This document shows positions 15,733 through 24,050 of a stretch of DNA of 64,000 nucleotides, one piece after another. The position numbers and the translations under genes are program-made. The stretch spans positions 2,586,325 to 2,650,324 of the forward strand of contig CP181261.1 in assembly GCA_047833665.1 (NCBI GenBank). The letters run 5' to 3'. This DNA is from Caproicibacter sp047833665. Lineage in GTDB: Bacteria; Bacillota; Clostridia; Oscillospirales; Acutalibacteraceae. How positions within the stretch are numbered: position 1 is the first letter of the stretch; the number at the start of each line of letters is the position of its first letter. Under the pieces are notes generated by a model, which saw only the letters and a list, made by a program, of their open reading frames with translations, was not told where the DNA came from and searched no databases.

Positions 15733-15870
15733 TTACTCTGTCTGTGCTTTGTCTTGTTGCATTTTATTTTCGATTTTCTGCAGCTCTTCATAAATCATTG
15801 CCTGATTTTGTGCAAGCGTATTTAAATTCTCATTTATCCATTCTAGTTGATTCTTTAATTCTTCATTCAT
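15733..15870 (-). CDS. Small predicted helical protein, 45 residues
   Basis: The minus strand carries ATG at 15870, preceded by AGGAGGTAGGAAA, and encodes MNEELKNQLEWINENLNTLA followed by QNQAMIYEELQKIENKMQQD and a short tail. Heptad-spaced hydrophobic residues suggest a short coiled coil; there is no membrane segment. Perfect ribosome-binding site plus immediate terminator argue that it is a real gene. Function unknown. An IS21 element has inserted 60 bp upstream of the ATG, which probably removed its own promoter. Confidence 0.75.
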   Translation of the reverse strand: MNEELKNQLEWINENLNTLAQNQAMIYEELQKIENKMQQDKAQTE

Positions 15871-15922
15871 TTTCCTACCTCCTAAAATTCTGCATTAATA
15901 TATTTTAAACGCAATAATAAAA

Positions 15923-15930
15923 AAATGAGC
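15923..15930 (+). repeat. 8-bp target duplication of the IS21 element
   Basis: AAATGAGC at 15923-15930 is repeated at 18486-18493, directly outside both IS ends. Confidence 0.85.
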
Positions 15931-16148
15931 TGTGAATGTCAATAGAAATTTGAGCCACTTGCTAATGAATTTTTGAACCACTTCTGCTATTGAAAAAGTG
16001 ATCCATGTGCTAATGAATTTCTGAGCCATAACTAAAAGACTTTCCCTATGGTTGATATGTAGGTTTTTAAAATATATCTGTCCTCTTAACCTACAGTTAC
16101 TAAAATCAGAATTTACGAAGTATCTGTCAGGGCGGGTGGCAATTCCTT

Positions 16149-16892
16149 TCATTTATACGAATTATCCCGCCTGAAAGAATTTCCATTCATATTTAATACA
16201 TGTGAACGGAAGGTCAGACGATCTACTAGCGCCGCAACCATAGTAGTATTCTCAAACATTTCTGTCCATCTCGAAAATTCAAGGTTCGTAGATACAATTA
16301 CACTTCCTTTTTCAGCACGGTCTGAAATTACCCTAAATAATAGATCAGCCTGGTTCCTATTAAAGCATAGATATGAGAGTTCATCTAGAATCAATAGGTC
16401 CACCTTTTCCAGTTGCCTTTCAAGTTTCAGAAGCCTTCTATATTCCTGAGCTTCTGTAAGTTCAGTAATAAGATTGGCTGCAGTATAGAACCTTACGCTA
16501 TACCCCTCTTTACAAGCCCTTAGTCCTAAACCTATTGAGATATGGGTCTTTCCAGTGCCTGTATTTCCGATCATAACAATATTCTGTCGTTTAGATATAA
16601 AGTCACAGGTAGCAAGTTCCCATATGAAGGCTTGTTTGACGTATTTGAGTCTGGTATAATCAAATTCATCAAGGGTTTTCAGGTAAGGGAATCCTGCATT
16701 ACGTATACGGCGCTTTTGCTGGTTTTCTTGTCTGGAAGCTACTTCTTTTTTCATTAATTCTATGAGAAATTCCTCATATCCCATATTGCTATCCATCCGT
16801 CTAATAATACTTGTGTATTGTGTAAAAGTCGGTAATTTCAGCTGCTTGGCATAAAGTTTTATTGTTTCTTCAGCTACATTTATCTCACTCAT
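16149..16892 (-). CDS. istB: IS21 helper ATPase IstB
   Basis: 247 residues, AAA+ ATPase of the DnaC/IstB type: Walker A GNTGTGKTH, Walker B LLILDELSYL, sensor segment VIVSTNLEFSRW. IstB helps IstA choose and remodel the target DNA. The ATG overlaps the end of istA by 4 bases (ATGA), indicating translational coupling. Complete, no frameshift. Confidence 0.95.
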   Translation of the reverse strand: MSEINVAEETIKLYAKQLKLPTFTQYTSIIRRMDSNMGYEEFLIELMKKEVASRQENQQKRRIRNAGFPYLKTLDEFDYTRLKYVKQAFIWELATCDFISKRQNIVMIGNTGTGKTHISIGLGLRACKEGYSVRFYTAANLITELTEAQEYRRLLKLERQLEKVDLLILDELSYLCFNRNQADLLFRVISDRAEKGSVIVSTNLEFSRWTEMFENTTMVAALVDRLTFRSHVLNMNGNSFRRDNSYK

Positions 16893-18394
16893 TGTGCCAC
16901 CCCATATTGTCTATCATATATACTCAAATCAACTTCTTCTACCTTGACGGTATCTATAATCTTTTGTGCACTTTTCACTGGTGTACTGCGCTCCATTAAA
17001 TAGCTGCGGATTAAATCAACAGTAGGCGTCACACCTGCTGGAATTTGCTGCTTGATCTCAAGAAGCTTGTCTGAACCGTAGTCTACACAAAGTCGCAGAA
17101 CTTTTACCATGTCCCTAGCTCCACCCGGAAGTATTTGTCCCCACTCCAATAATTCTTTTTTAACATGGTCCTTTACAGGTTTTGCATTGAATACAGCCCT
17201 GGGCTTTTGCTCCAATAGGTCTATGTAATGTTCCAATTTGTAGGTGGTTTTGTTGGAACCATAGTTTCTGTTATGCTGAGCAATCTCCTGCCCTCGGTAG
17301 AAGATGTTTAAAATATTCCCATATGCCTTGATGCTGACGCTTTTGCCTACATATTTTACTGGTACTGAATAATTGTTTCTGTCAAAGCGTACTGTTGAAT
17401 ACTCGTCTACATCAGCTGATATGCTTTTACTTGAATCAAACACATATTTCGGAAGTGCATATAATAATGATTTATCCATTTCATACATTTGACCGACCGT
17501 CTGTTCACGACCGCGTATTTGATGGGAACGGTATTTCAAGCAGTTTGCCAACAGAACTTGGTTTAACTCATTAATATTTTTTACTCTAGGCACAGGAACT
17601 AAAATATTACGTCTAACCCAGCCTACCAGATTTTCTACCAGTCCTTTTTCATTTCCTTTACCCGGATTGCAGAATTCCATTTTAAATGCATAATGTGCAC
17701 TCAATGCATGATAACGGGCTTGAGGCTTGGCATAAGTCCCAAAACCTTCCTTTACTGCAACCCTGGCATTATCAAAAATCAGCTTGTGTGGAACACCACC
17801 AAAATGCTCAAAAGCTTTTACATTACCTTCTAAAAATGATTCCTCATTTTGGCGATAAAAGGCCATTACAAAAATATCACAACTGTAACAGAGCCGCATA
17901 CAGAAAAGATTTATAGTAACTTTTGTATTGTCAAGGTACACAGTTGCTTCGCCCCAGTCTACCTGTGCTGCTTCTCCTGGGTCGAAGTCAAGTGGAACAA
18001 ATGCTTTTGGTATCTCATCCTTGAGTCGCTGTACAGCCAATCTTACAGTGGATTCTCCACCTTTAAATCCTTTTTCCTCTACCAGACGGTGATATATCCT
18101 TCTAGCTGTATGCTGTTGTTTTTTTATTCCTTCTGTTTCATCTTCCTCAATGCACTGCCTGATAAAATCTATAACATCAGGTGTTAAGACATCGGGCTCA
18201 CGGGAATATTCTTTTCTCTCCCAAGGAACATTGTCACCTTTGCAGTATTTCCTTACAGTATTTCTTGAAATTTTCAATTCCCTGGCTATAGCTCTCTGTG
18301 ACATTTGATGTACTGTATACATTTCCCTAATCTTTTGGTATAGATTCACGCTGATAATCACACCTTCCGACCCCCTGTAAAACTTATCTTGCAT
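16889..18394 (-). CDS. istA: IS21 transposase IstA
   Basis: 501 residues. The N-terminal helix-turn-helix is MSQRAIARELKISRNTVRKY. The rve core shows D (AQVDWGEATVYL), D (LIFDNARVAV) and E (GNEKGLVENLVGWVRR). A C-terminal Mu-type beta-barrel follows. Possible starts are the ATG at 18394 or a downstream valine codon (VNLYQKIREMYTVHQ); upstream sequence has no clear Shine-Dalgarno site. Complete and probably functional. Confidence 0.95.
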   Translation of the reverse strand: MQDKFYRGSEGVIISVNLYQKIREMYTVHQMSQRAIARELKISRNTVRKYCKGDNVPWERKEYSREPDVLTPDVIDFIRQCIEEDETEGIKKQQHTARRIYHRLVEEKGFKGGESTVRLAVQRLKDEIPKAFVPLDFDPGEAAQVDWGEATVYLDNTKVTINLFCMRLCYSCDIFVMAFYRQNEESFLEGNVKAFEHFGGVPHKLIFDNARVAVKEGFGTYAKPQARYHALSAHYAFKMEFCNPGKGNEKGLVENLVGWVRRNILVPVPRVKNINELNQVLLANCLKYRSHQIRGREQTVGQMYEMDKSLLYALPKYVFDSSKSISADVDEYSTVRFDRNNYSVPVKYVGKSVSIKAYGNILNIFYRGQEIAQHNRNYGSNKTTYKLEHYIDLLEQKPRAVFNAKPVKDHVKKELLEWGQILPGGARDMVKVLRLCVDYGSDKLLEIKQQIPAGVTPTVDLIRSYLMERSTPVKSAQKIIDTVKVEEVDLSIYDRQYGVAQ

Positions 18395-18520
18395 AATAAA
18401 TTTTACAGGTTTTTTTGTGAAAAGTGGATCACTTTTTCGTTAGCACAGAGCCACTTTTTGGCTCACTTTTATATTAGCATACACAAAATGAGCATTTATT
18501 GAAAAAATATCACAAATCAA

Positions 18521-18556
18521 AAAAGCTTATCGGAACATACCCGATAAGCTCTTTTT
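18521..18556 (-). terminator. Intrinsic terminator overlapping the DUF3006 stop codon
   Basis: AGCTTATCGG pairs with CCGATAAGCT; the minus strand continues TTTTTTGATTT. Confidence 0.82.
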
Positions 18557-18756
18557 TAATCAGCCCATACATCATCCATCAATTTTTTTATTTGCTTTTC
18601 ACGCTGAGACGTTGTTTCCTTATCAATCTGAACTATGATAACATCCCCTTCTTTAGCTTCACTAGGAATGGCTAATCGAGGAATATTGACGAATTTTTGA
18701 TTTTCTAGTTCAACAACGGCAAAATTGCCTTCGAACCGATCGATAGTATATTTCAT
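18556..18756 (-). CDS. DUF3006 family protein
   Basis: 66 residues starting MKYTIDRFEGNFAVVELENQ, with NIPRLAIPSEAKEGDVIIVQ: the typical small beta-barrel-like DUF3006 sequence. The ATG at 18756 follows GAGGGGAAAAT and begins 11 nt after the stop of the MBL-fold gene. DUF3006 genes are commonly paired with secreted ComEC-like MBL hydrolases, so they probably work together, but the role is unknown. Confidence 0.88.
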   Translation of the reverse strand: MKYTIDRFEGNFAVVELENQKFVNIPRLAIPSEAKEGDVIIVQIDKETTSQREKQIKKLMDDVWAD

Positions 18757-18767
18757 ATTTTCCCCTC

Positions 18768-20201
18768 TTATTGTGGCGGATTGCAAACCTTGCATGGAGT
18801 ATAACCTTTTTCTTTTGCTTCTTCTAACGTTATTGCATACTTGCTCTTGCTGACATAGCGACAGGTAGACGTATGATATTTTGTTCCTGTATCTGTAATA
18901 TAAACAATTGTGTCACCATTACTGTCCGTGAGCACATTCGAATTATCTTGTGCTATAGTCGATGTTGCATTACTCGTTTCCGGTGGCGCATTTTCTTGAA
19001 TGGTCGATGCTTTTTTATTAACGGTGATTGTCCTGGCATCTGACGTAAAGATAATTGTACCATCATTGTCTGTACGATAAATGGTAGCGCCAATATTTTG
19101 AAGCTTAGATATCGTTGCCGCAGCTGGATGCCCATATGAATTTCCTGCGCCCACTTCAATTACGGCATATTTGGGATTAACCTTATTTAAAAACGCTTGT
19201 GAAGTGGATGTACTGCTACCGTGATGTCCTACCTTTAACACATCCGCAGAAACGTCTGCGGTTATTTGTGCTTCTGACTCGGCTCCCGCATCGCCTGTAA
19301 ATAAAAATTTGTTGGCACCGTAAGTTACCTTTAGAACTGCAGAATATTGATTTAAGTCATCGTATGAAGTTCCACAAGGCGCAATTATATCGATATTTAG
19401 ATTTCCGGATTTTAGTAAATTGATACCGGATTTTGCAGTGTTAACCTTCAATCCTTTATTCTGAATTGCTGTCAGAAGTCCTTCAAATGTTTTCGTGTTT
19501 GTTGAAACTTTTGGCATATATACAGAGCCAATATCCAAGCTGTTTACAACTGTTGCCATACCACCAATGTGGTCTGCATGCGGATGTGTGGCAATAAGAT
19601 AATCTATTTTGTTGTGTCCTAATTCCTTAATGTAACTTACAATTTGAGATCCATTTTCAGGATTTCCTGCATCTATCAGCATGGTCTGACCGTTTGGGAG
19701 TTCCAGAAACTCTGAGTCACCTTGTCCAACGTCGATATAATGCACTGTAAGTTTTGCGTCTGATGCTGGTGCTTCAGCTTTTTTAGTAACTACTTCTGTT
19801 GTTACTGAAGCATCATCTGGTTTGGATGAAGATGACGACGGAGCTGCACCAGATGAAGATTCCAATAATTCGGAGGACGTCTGCGAGGAAATTGTCGACG
19901 ATATATCAGATGACAAAGCATTTTGAGATGAAGTAGCAGCCACACTGTCAGTAGATGTAGCTGTCGGTGGCGCAGCTATACTATAAATAACAAATGGGAC
20001 AACCACCGAACAGATCCGAATCCAATTTTTGTTATTAAAGCCCGCTTTGTCCTTTAGCCATTTGCTCGCATATGGATTAAGCAAAATTGCTGGAACAATG
20101 AAAAAGATAGACGCCCATGTTGTTGAAAACATTGCAAAGGTACTTAGTAAGAAAAAAATCGATAAAAACCATAAAAGTATATTTGATATTTTTCCTTTCA
20201 A
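18768..20201 (-). CDS. Membrane-anchored ComEC/Rec2-like metallo-beta-lactamase fold hydrolase
   Basis: 478 residues from a TTG at 20201, behind AAAGGAG. Two or three N-terminal membrane segments lead to a Ser/Thr-rich linker (about residues 90-150), then an extracellular MBL domain: VHYIDVGQGDSEFLEL, the metal motif THPHADHIGG, FTGDAGAESE and KVGHHGSSTSTS. This is the domain found at the C-terminus of ComEC, which degrades the non-transported strand in DNA uptake. A C-terminal module with YHTSTCRYVSKSK and CKVCNPPQ looks like a small zinc-binding domain. Operon with DUF3006. A nuclease or phosphodiesterase role is inference. Confidence 0.88.
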   Translation of the reverse strand: MKGKISNILLWFLSIFFLLSTFAMFSTTWASIFFIVPAILLNPYASKWLKDKAGFNNKNWIRICSVVVPFVIYSIAAPPTATSTDSVAATSSQNALSSDISSTISSQTSSELLESSSGAAPSSSSSKPDDASVTTEVVTKKAEAPASDAKLTVHYIDVGQGDSEFLELPNGQTMLIDAGNPENGSQIVSYIKELGHNKIDYLIATHPHADHIGGMATVVNSLDIGSVYMPKVSTNTKTFEGLLTAIQNKGLKVNTAKSGINLLKSGNLNIDIIAPCGTSYDDLNQYSAVLKVTYGANKFLFTGDAGAESEAQITADVSADVLKVGHHGSSTSTSQAFLNKVNPKYAVIEVGAGNSYGHPAAATISKLQNIGATIYRTDNDGTIIFTSDARTITVNKKASTIQENAPPETSNATSTIAQDNSNVLTDSNGDTIVYITDTGTKYHTSTCRYVSKSKYAITLEEAKEKGYTPCKVCNPPQ

Positions 20202-20320
20202 AACAATTCTCCTTTCATTTATTTCATAATAGATAATAACACAAATCAGCTGCATATTGTAGATGGTAAACTATATGTAATAAAAAACAAATTGGCACGA
20301 TATCAGTTGTATTCTTAATA

Positions 20321-20434
20321 CAGAGATGGGTACTTCCTTTCAGAGAATTTTGGTTTGGTAGCTTTGATTTAACCAATGTGTCCATTTCTGCTTTTATTTT
20401 TTCTCAACGGTCTAATATGTATTGTAATCCTACA
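20321..20434 (-). mobile_element. Decayed end of the IS481-like element (third copy)
   Basis: The 114 bases match the transposase-proximal end of the 1.06-kb IS at about 80 percent by eye, through CCTACA at 20429-20434 with ATATGTATTGTA just inside. The match stops just before the transposase start codon, so the rest has been lost. It lies in the 330-base gap 20202-20531. Confidence 0.85.
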
Positions 20435-20470
20435 CATCTATTATAAAGTAGAGAGTACCAAAAATTCTAA

Positions 20471-20499
20471 TTGAGAATTCATTATATATGTACTATAAT
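20471..20499 (+). promoter_or_regulatory. Promoter of the orphan membrane protein gene
   Basis: TTGAGA (20471-20476) and TATAAT (20494-20499) with a 17-bp spacer. Confidence 0.65.
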
Positions 20500-20546
20500 A
20501 TGAATAATATGTCGATATATTAATTAAGGGAGTGAATTTTGCACTA

Positions 20547-21443
20547 ATGAGATTACTGTTATCAATTTTGACAACGTATTCTATGGCAAGTCAAATACAT
20601 ATAAACAATACGATTGAAAATTTAACTAATATTTCAACAATACTACTGTTTGTGTTAACATTAATATCCGTAATAATTGCATATAATGAATTTAATGATA
20701 ATAAAAAAAGGAAATCAAAAGAAAATGCAGTTAATTTAGCACATTATTTTCAAAATAAAATACTACCTTTAATTGAGTACACACATAATGCAGTTAAAGA
20801 CACCGAACTTCAAGATAAATTAAAGAGATATTTTCCAGAAAATGAAATTAAAGATTTTGATAAATCAGAATTAATTAAACTTTCAGGTAATCAAAATATT
20901 ATTCAAGATATAGAGGAGTTAATTTTAAAAATTCCCATTGTTAATTTGACTAATGCCAGCTTATCCACATGTAAAGCAGTTAAGGATATAACTTCCAATA
21001 TGAAGTTTTATTCTAAAACCATATTTTTACCAGAGAATTTTGAAGATCCTAAAAAGCAAGCTTTATACAATGAACTTATTCCCCAAAATGTTAGACATGC
21101 CATCAAACATAATACTGAAATTGCTATAAGGAATGAATTTAATAAAACAATTAACGAGTTGTTAAATACCTTGGAATGGTTTAGCATGAATTTTAACCAA
21201 GGAATAGCTGATGAAGGCGCTGTATATCAGTCTTTGCATCAATTATTTTTAAGTACAGTTTATGAATTATATTATTTTATTAGTCGCAACAATGAGTGTA
21301 ATTCGGAAAAGTATTACGTAAACATAATCGATTTATTTTTAAAATGGCGATCACGGAAAGAAAAATCTCTTCAATTAGAAACAAAACTAGAACAGGAGTT
21401 AGACAGTAAAAAAAAGGGCTCTATAATAAATGTTGGGGTGTAA
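20547..21443 (+). CDS. Orphan single-pass membrane protein with an IS-derived C-terminus
   Basis: About 298 residues from the ATG at 20547 (an in-frame GTG at 20532 has no ribosome-binding site). One membrane helix near the N-terminus (STILLFVLTLISVIIAYNEF) is followed by a long, mostly helical, charged cytosolic part. I do not recognise the family. Very AT-rich compared with neighbours, which suggests transfer. The ISL3 element begins at 21416, so the last nine codons (GSIINVGV and stop) are IS sequence and the native C-terminus is gone. Whether the protein is functional is open. Confidence 0.6.
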   Translation: MRLLLSILTTYSMASQIHINNTIENLTNISTILLFVLTLISVIIAYNEFNDNKKRKSKENAVNLAHYFQNKILPLIEYTHNAVKDTELQDKLKRYFPENEIKDFDKSELIKLSGNQNIIQDIEELILKIPIVNLTNASLSTCKAVKDITSNMKFYSKTIFLPENFEDPKKQALYNELIPQNVRHAIKHNTEIAIRNEFNKTINELLNTLEWFSMNFNQGIADEGAVYQSLHQLFLSTVYELYYFISRNNECNSEKYYVNIIDLFLKWRSRKEKSLQLETKLEQELDSKKKGSIINVGV

Positions 21444-22798
21444 CGAATAGGGTCTGCGAAAAGGGAGCAAAAAAGTAGAGCATATTCGATGAAAAACCTT
21501 TAAAATGGAGATTACCACACCACCATTTGGGAGGTCATCGATATGCTCTGTACTCATTCTATCGAAAAATTGCTTGGATTAAAAGGGGTAATCGTAAAAA
21601 ATGTGAGGCAATTACCCGATAAAACAGAAATTTTCATTGAGTTGCCGAGAAAGCCGCATATTTGCCCCTGTTGTGGCCATCAAACCAGCTACGTTCATGA
21701 TTACCGTTGTCAAACAGTAAAAGACATTCCCGCTTTTGGCAAACATACCTCCCTGATTCTACGAAAGCGCCGATATCGCTGCCATTCTTGTGGAAAGCGT
21801 TTCTTTGAGGATAATTCGTTTTTGCCTAGATATCATCGCATGACAAACCGTTTAGCCTCATATATCATTTCAAAGCTTTCCGACGTGCGTTCTTTTACCA
21901 GTGTAGCACGTGAAGTAAATCTATCTGTTTCAACTATTATCCGGATTTTCGATTGTATCAACTATGGAAAGCCACAGCAATTACCCGAAGTCGTATCAAT
22001 TGATGAGTTTAAAGGCAATACAAGCGGAGAGAAATATCAGTACATTCTGACCGATCCGGTCCGTCACCGAATCCTTGATATTCTTCCTGCTCGTTACAAC
22101 CACAAACTGACAGAATATTTCAGCCGGATTGACCGTTCTCAAACCAAACATTTTGTCAGCGATATGTGGAGTACATACGCCGGTATTGCTCAAACATATT
22201 TTAAAGATTCAATTTATGTCATTGACAAATATCATTACATTCGCCAAGTATTTTGGGCCTTTGAAGCCGTTCGCAAGGAAGAACAGAAAAAATTCAGTAA
22301 AACCCGAAGAATTTATTTTAAACGCTCCCGAATCTTACTGAACAAGCGATATCAATTTCTCACTCCGGAGCAAAAGCAACAGGTCGATCTTATGCTCTAT
22401 GCCAGCAACCGTCTGCTGACAGCCTACTCTCTTAAAGAACAGTTCTTCAAAGTCCTGGATTCTCCCGATAGTCAATCTGCACGGACAGCGCTATCCCATT
22501 GGATTATGGCCGCACAAAACAGTGGTCTTTCAAGATTTGTTGCTTGTGGAAATACCATGGTCCGCTGGTCAAAAGGTATTCTAAATTCGTTTGATTGTCC
22601 TTACACCAATGGTTTTACCGAAGGGGTTAACAACAAGATTAAGGTACTCAAACGCAATGCCTACGGTTATCGTAATTTTCGTCGCTTCCGCAATCGTATT
22701 CTTCACATGTTCCATCATTTGACAAAAAATGGAGCAGCTTAGCGCCGCTCCATCCGGTGTTTCCATTTTGGGTTACCCCAACTATTGACATAGAGCCC
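21416..22798 (+). mobile_element. ISL3-family insertion sequence
   Basis: 1383 bp. The left end reads GGGCTCTATAATAAATGTTG and the right end, read inward, GGGCTCTATGTCAATAGTTG. It carries one transposase gene. The flanks (A-run on the left, AAACATAT on the right) give no convincing 8-bp duplication, so one flank may have been rearranged. Confidence 0.88.
21543..22742 (+). CDS. ISL3-family transposase
   Basis: 399 residues, full length. The N-terminal zinc-finger region has CPCCGHQTSY and CHSCGKRFFE, next an HTH (FTSVAREVNLSVSTIIRIFD), then the DDE transposase domain: D in VVSIDEFKG, D in VSDMWSTYAG and E in FTEGVNNKIKVLKR. ATG at 21543 after GGGAGGTC. The frame is intact. Confidence 0.95.
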   Translation: MLCTHSIEKLLGLKGVIVKNVRQLPDKTEIFIELPRKPHICPCCGHQTSYVHDYRCQTVKDIPAFGKHTSLILRKRRYRCHSCGKRFFEDNSFLPRYHRMTNRLASYIISKLSDVRSFTSVAREVNLSVSTIIRIFDCINYGKPQQLPEVVSIDEFKGNTSGEKYQYILTDPVRHRILDILPARYNHKLTEYFSRIDRSQTKHFVSDMWSTYAGIAQTYFKDSIYVIDKYHYIRQVFWAFEAVRKEEQKKFSKTRRIYFKRSRILLNKRYQFLTPEQKQQVDLMLYASNRLLTAYSLKEQFFKVLDSPDSQSARTALSHWIMAAQNSGLSRFVACGNTMVRWSKGILNSFDCPYTNGFTEGVNNKIKVLKRNAYGYRNFRRFRNRILHMFHHLTKNGAA

Positions 22799-22829
22799 AA
22801 ACATATATCCGCGCGTGTAAAACTAACAA

Positions 22830-22873
22830 GACAAACCCGCATGATTCCTTTTTCGGAATCATGCGGGTTTGTC
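22830..22873 (-). terminator. Terminator of the tRNA-Thr/tRNA-Tyr transcript
   Basis: A perfect 19-bp stem (22830-22848 with 22855-22873; core AAACCCGCATGATTCC) around a 6-nt loop, directly downstream of tRNA-Tyr on the minus strand. Confidence 0.85.
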
Positions 22874-22877
22874 CATT

Positions 22878-22963
22878 TGGTGGGAGAAGATGGATTCGAA
22901 CCATCGAAGCCGAAAGGCAACAGATTTACAGTCTGCCCCATTTGACCGCTCTGGAATTCTCCC
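22878..22963 (-). tRNA. tRNA-Tyr (anticodon GUA)
   Basis: Acceptor arms GGGAGAA/TTCTCCC, a long variable arm (class II), GTTCGAATC T-loop, anticodon loop with GTA (GACTGTAAATC). CCA is encoded. Confidence 0.95.
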
Positions 22964-23012
22964 AAATATGGAGTTTTGTCTTTTGCCAAAACTCTTTCAT
23001 TATAGTTATATA

Positions 23013-23088
23013 TGGAGCTGGCAGACGGACTCGAACCCCCGACCTGCTGATTACAAATCAGCTGCTCTACCAACTGAGCTACGCCAGC
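23013..23088 (-). tRNA. tRNA-Thr (anticodon UGU)
   Basis: Acceptor arms GCTGGCG/(T)GCCAGC, GTTCGAGTC T-arm, anticodon stem CTGAT/ATCAG around TTGTA with TGT. CCA is encoded. Upstream of tRNA-Tyr in the same transcript. Confidence 0.95.
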
Positions 23089-23117
23089 ATGAACAGCAGT
23101 CTTAACAGTGCTTGATT

Positions 23118-23146
23118 AATATACCATTTTATCTCGCTTTTGTCAA
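23118..23146 (-). promoter_or_regulatory. Promoter of tRNA-Thr/tRNA-Tyr
   Basis: TTGACA (23141-23146) and TATATT (23118-23123) with 17 bp between, 30 nt upstream of tRNA-Thr. Confidence 0.8.
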
Positions 23147-23238
23147 GACATTTTAGAGCAAAAATTGACTAACTTTATATATCTGCAATTTAAACAAATT
23201 TTTTTCTTTTATTTTTAAAATAATAATCGTCATTATTA

Positions 23239-23267
23239 TTGATTTATCGATGTGCTTCAGGTATAAT
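23239..23267 (+). promoter_or_regulatory. Orphan promoter with no obvious gene
   Basis: TTGATT (23239-23244) and TATAAT (23262-23267) with 17 bp. Downstream there is only an eight-codon reading frame (MNDLKTES from about 23296) and then the terminator at 23491-23537. The 23147-23490 stretch holds no other gene I can support; it may produce a short RNA. Confidence 0.45.
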
Positions 23268-23490
23268 ATAAATAAAACAGAAAGCGAGTACGACCATGAA
23301 TGATTTAAAAACTGAAAGTTGAAATTGAAACGGTCGCTCTGCTAAACGAGCCATAGAGATAGTGCTCTTCCCAATTCCCCTCCAGAATTTATTCTTGACA
23401 CGGATTTTGAATAAAAGTAGCCTGCTGCAAAACGAGCAAGCTTCTTTCATCCGTATTCCATATTTTCCCCCTAAACTATCTCATATTCCC

Positions 23491-23537
23491 AAAAAGGCCG
23501 CAGACGTTTGCAAATTCAAAACGTCTGCGGCCTTTTT
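23491..23537. terminator. Bidirectional intrinsic terminator
   Basis: AAAAAGGCCGCAGACGTTT pairs with its exact complement at 23519-23537. It can end the hemerythrin-CheX operon (minus) and the orphan transcript (plus). Confidence 0.9.
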
Positions 23538-23597
23538 CCGCTGAACCAACCTTCCCGGTATACCGGGATTTTCGAATAAAACTTTACATACTTCGTA

Positions 23598-24050
23598 CTA
23601 CGCACAAAGCCGAATATCTATTTCAATACTGCCAACGGAAGACTGAATTTGTGTACGCACACTGTCTTCTTGATCTGTCAATCCGGTCTCTTCGGTTTCC
23701 GAAAGAACCTTCGGCGGCAAAATATCGCAGGCAATCTGTTTTTCAGACAGAGAGATCAAAGCCTTTCCGCTGATGATGTTCGCAATTTCGCCCACAGCAG
23801 ATGTGACGAAATCGTCCACTTCCTCAAAATTCATTCCTCCGCTCATAATTTTGACCATGTTCAGCGATGTTTCTTTTGGAAAACGATAGATAATTTCCCC
23901 CGTCAGACTGCCTGTAACTTGGATTGATATGCTGAGTTCTTCCTTATCCTGAAGTGCGCCCGGATGTTCCTTCATGTTGTTCACGTCAAGCATAGTTTTT
24001 AAAACATCGCGCGTTGCAGAAATGAAAGAGGAGTAAAGTGCATTATCCAT
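23598..24050 (-). CDS. CheX-family chemotaxis phosphatase-like protein
   Basis: 150 residues from the ATG at 24050 (MDNALYSSFISATRDVLKTM). The catalytic signature of CheC/CheX phosphatases is visible once as E88 and N91 in SAVGEIANIISGKA. Such proteins dephosphorylate CheY-like receiver domains. It overlaps the end of the hemerythrin gene by 8 bases and has AAGGAG upstream, so the two are coupled. No other chemotaxis or flagellar genes are nearby; it may act on an unlinked response regulator, and the neighbour suggests an oxygen or redox link (inference). Confidence 0.85.
   Translation of the reverse strand: MDNALYSSFISATRDVLKTMLDVNNMKEHPGALQDKEELSISIQVTGSLTGEIIYRFPKETSLNMVKIMSGGMNFEEVDDFVTSAVGEIANIISGKALISLSEKQIACDILPPKVLSETEETGLTDQEDSVRTQIQSSVGSIEIDIRLCA

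Larger units (their letters stand above)
15931..18485 (-). mobile_element. IS21-family insertion sequence (istA-istB)
   Basis: About 2.55 kb. Both ends begin TGTG and carry several related short repeats (TGCTAAT/TGCTAAC, GAGCCA, AAAAGTGATCCA) at each side, the multiple-terminal-repeat pattern of IS21. It has two genes with overlapping stop/start and an 8-bp target duplication. Base composition and codon use are more AT-rich than the flanking chromosome. Confidence 0.93.

Noticed and set aside
15358..18493. tRNA-Ser genes as an integration site for a genomic island
   Set aside because: No integrase gene and no repeated tRNA end were found; the IS21 element and its 8-bp duplication explain the foreign DNA.
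22757..23115. Open frames reading VGEDGFEPSKPKG and AGRRTRTPDLLITNQLLYQL
   Set aside because: They are translations through tRNA-Tyr and tRNA-Thr on the opposite strand, a well-known source of spurious proteins.
23239..23267. AATAATAATCGTCATTATTA as an operator
   Set aside because: The palindrome is simple A/T-rich sequence in front of a promoter with no gene; too weak to call.
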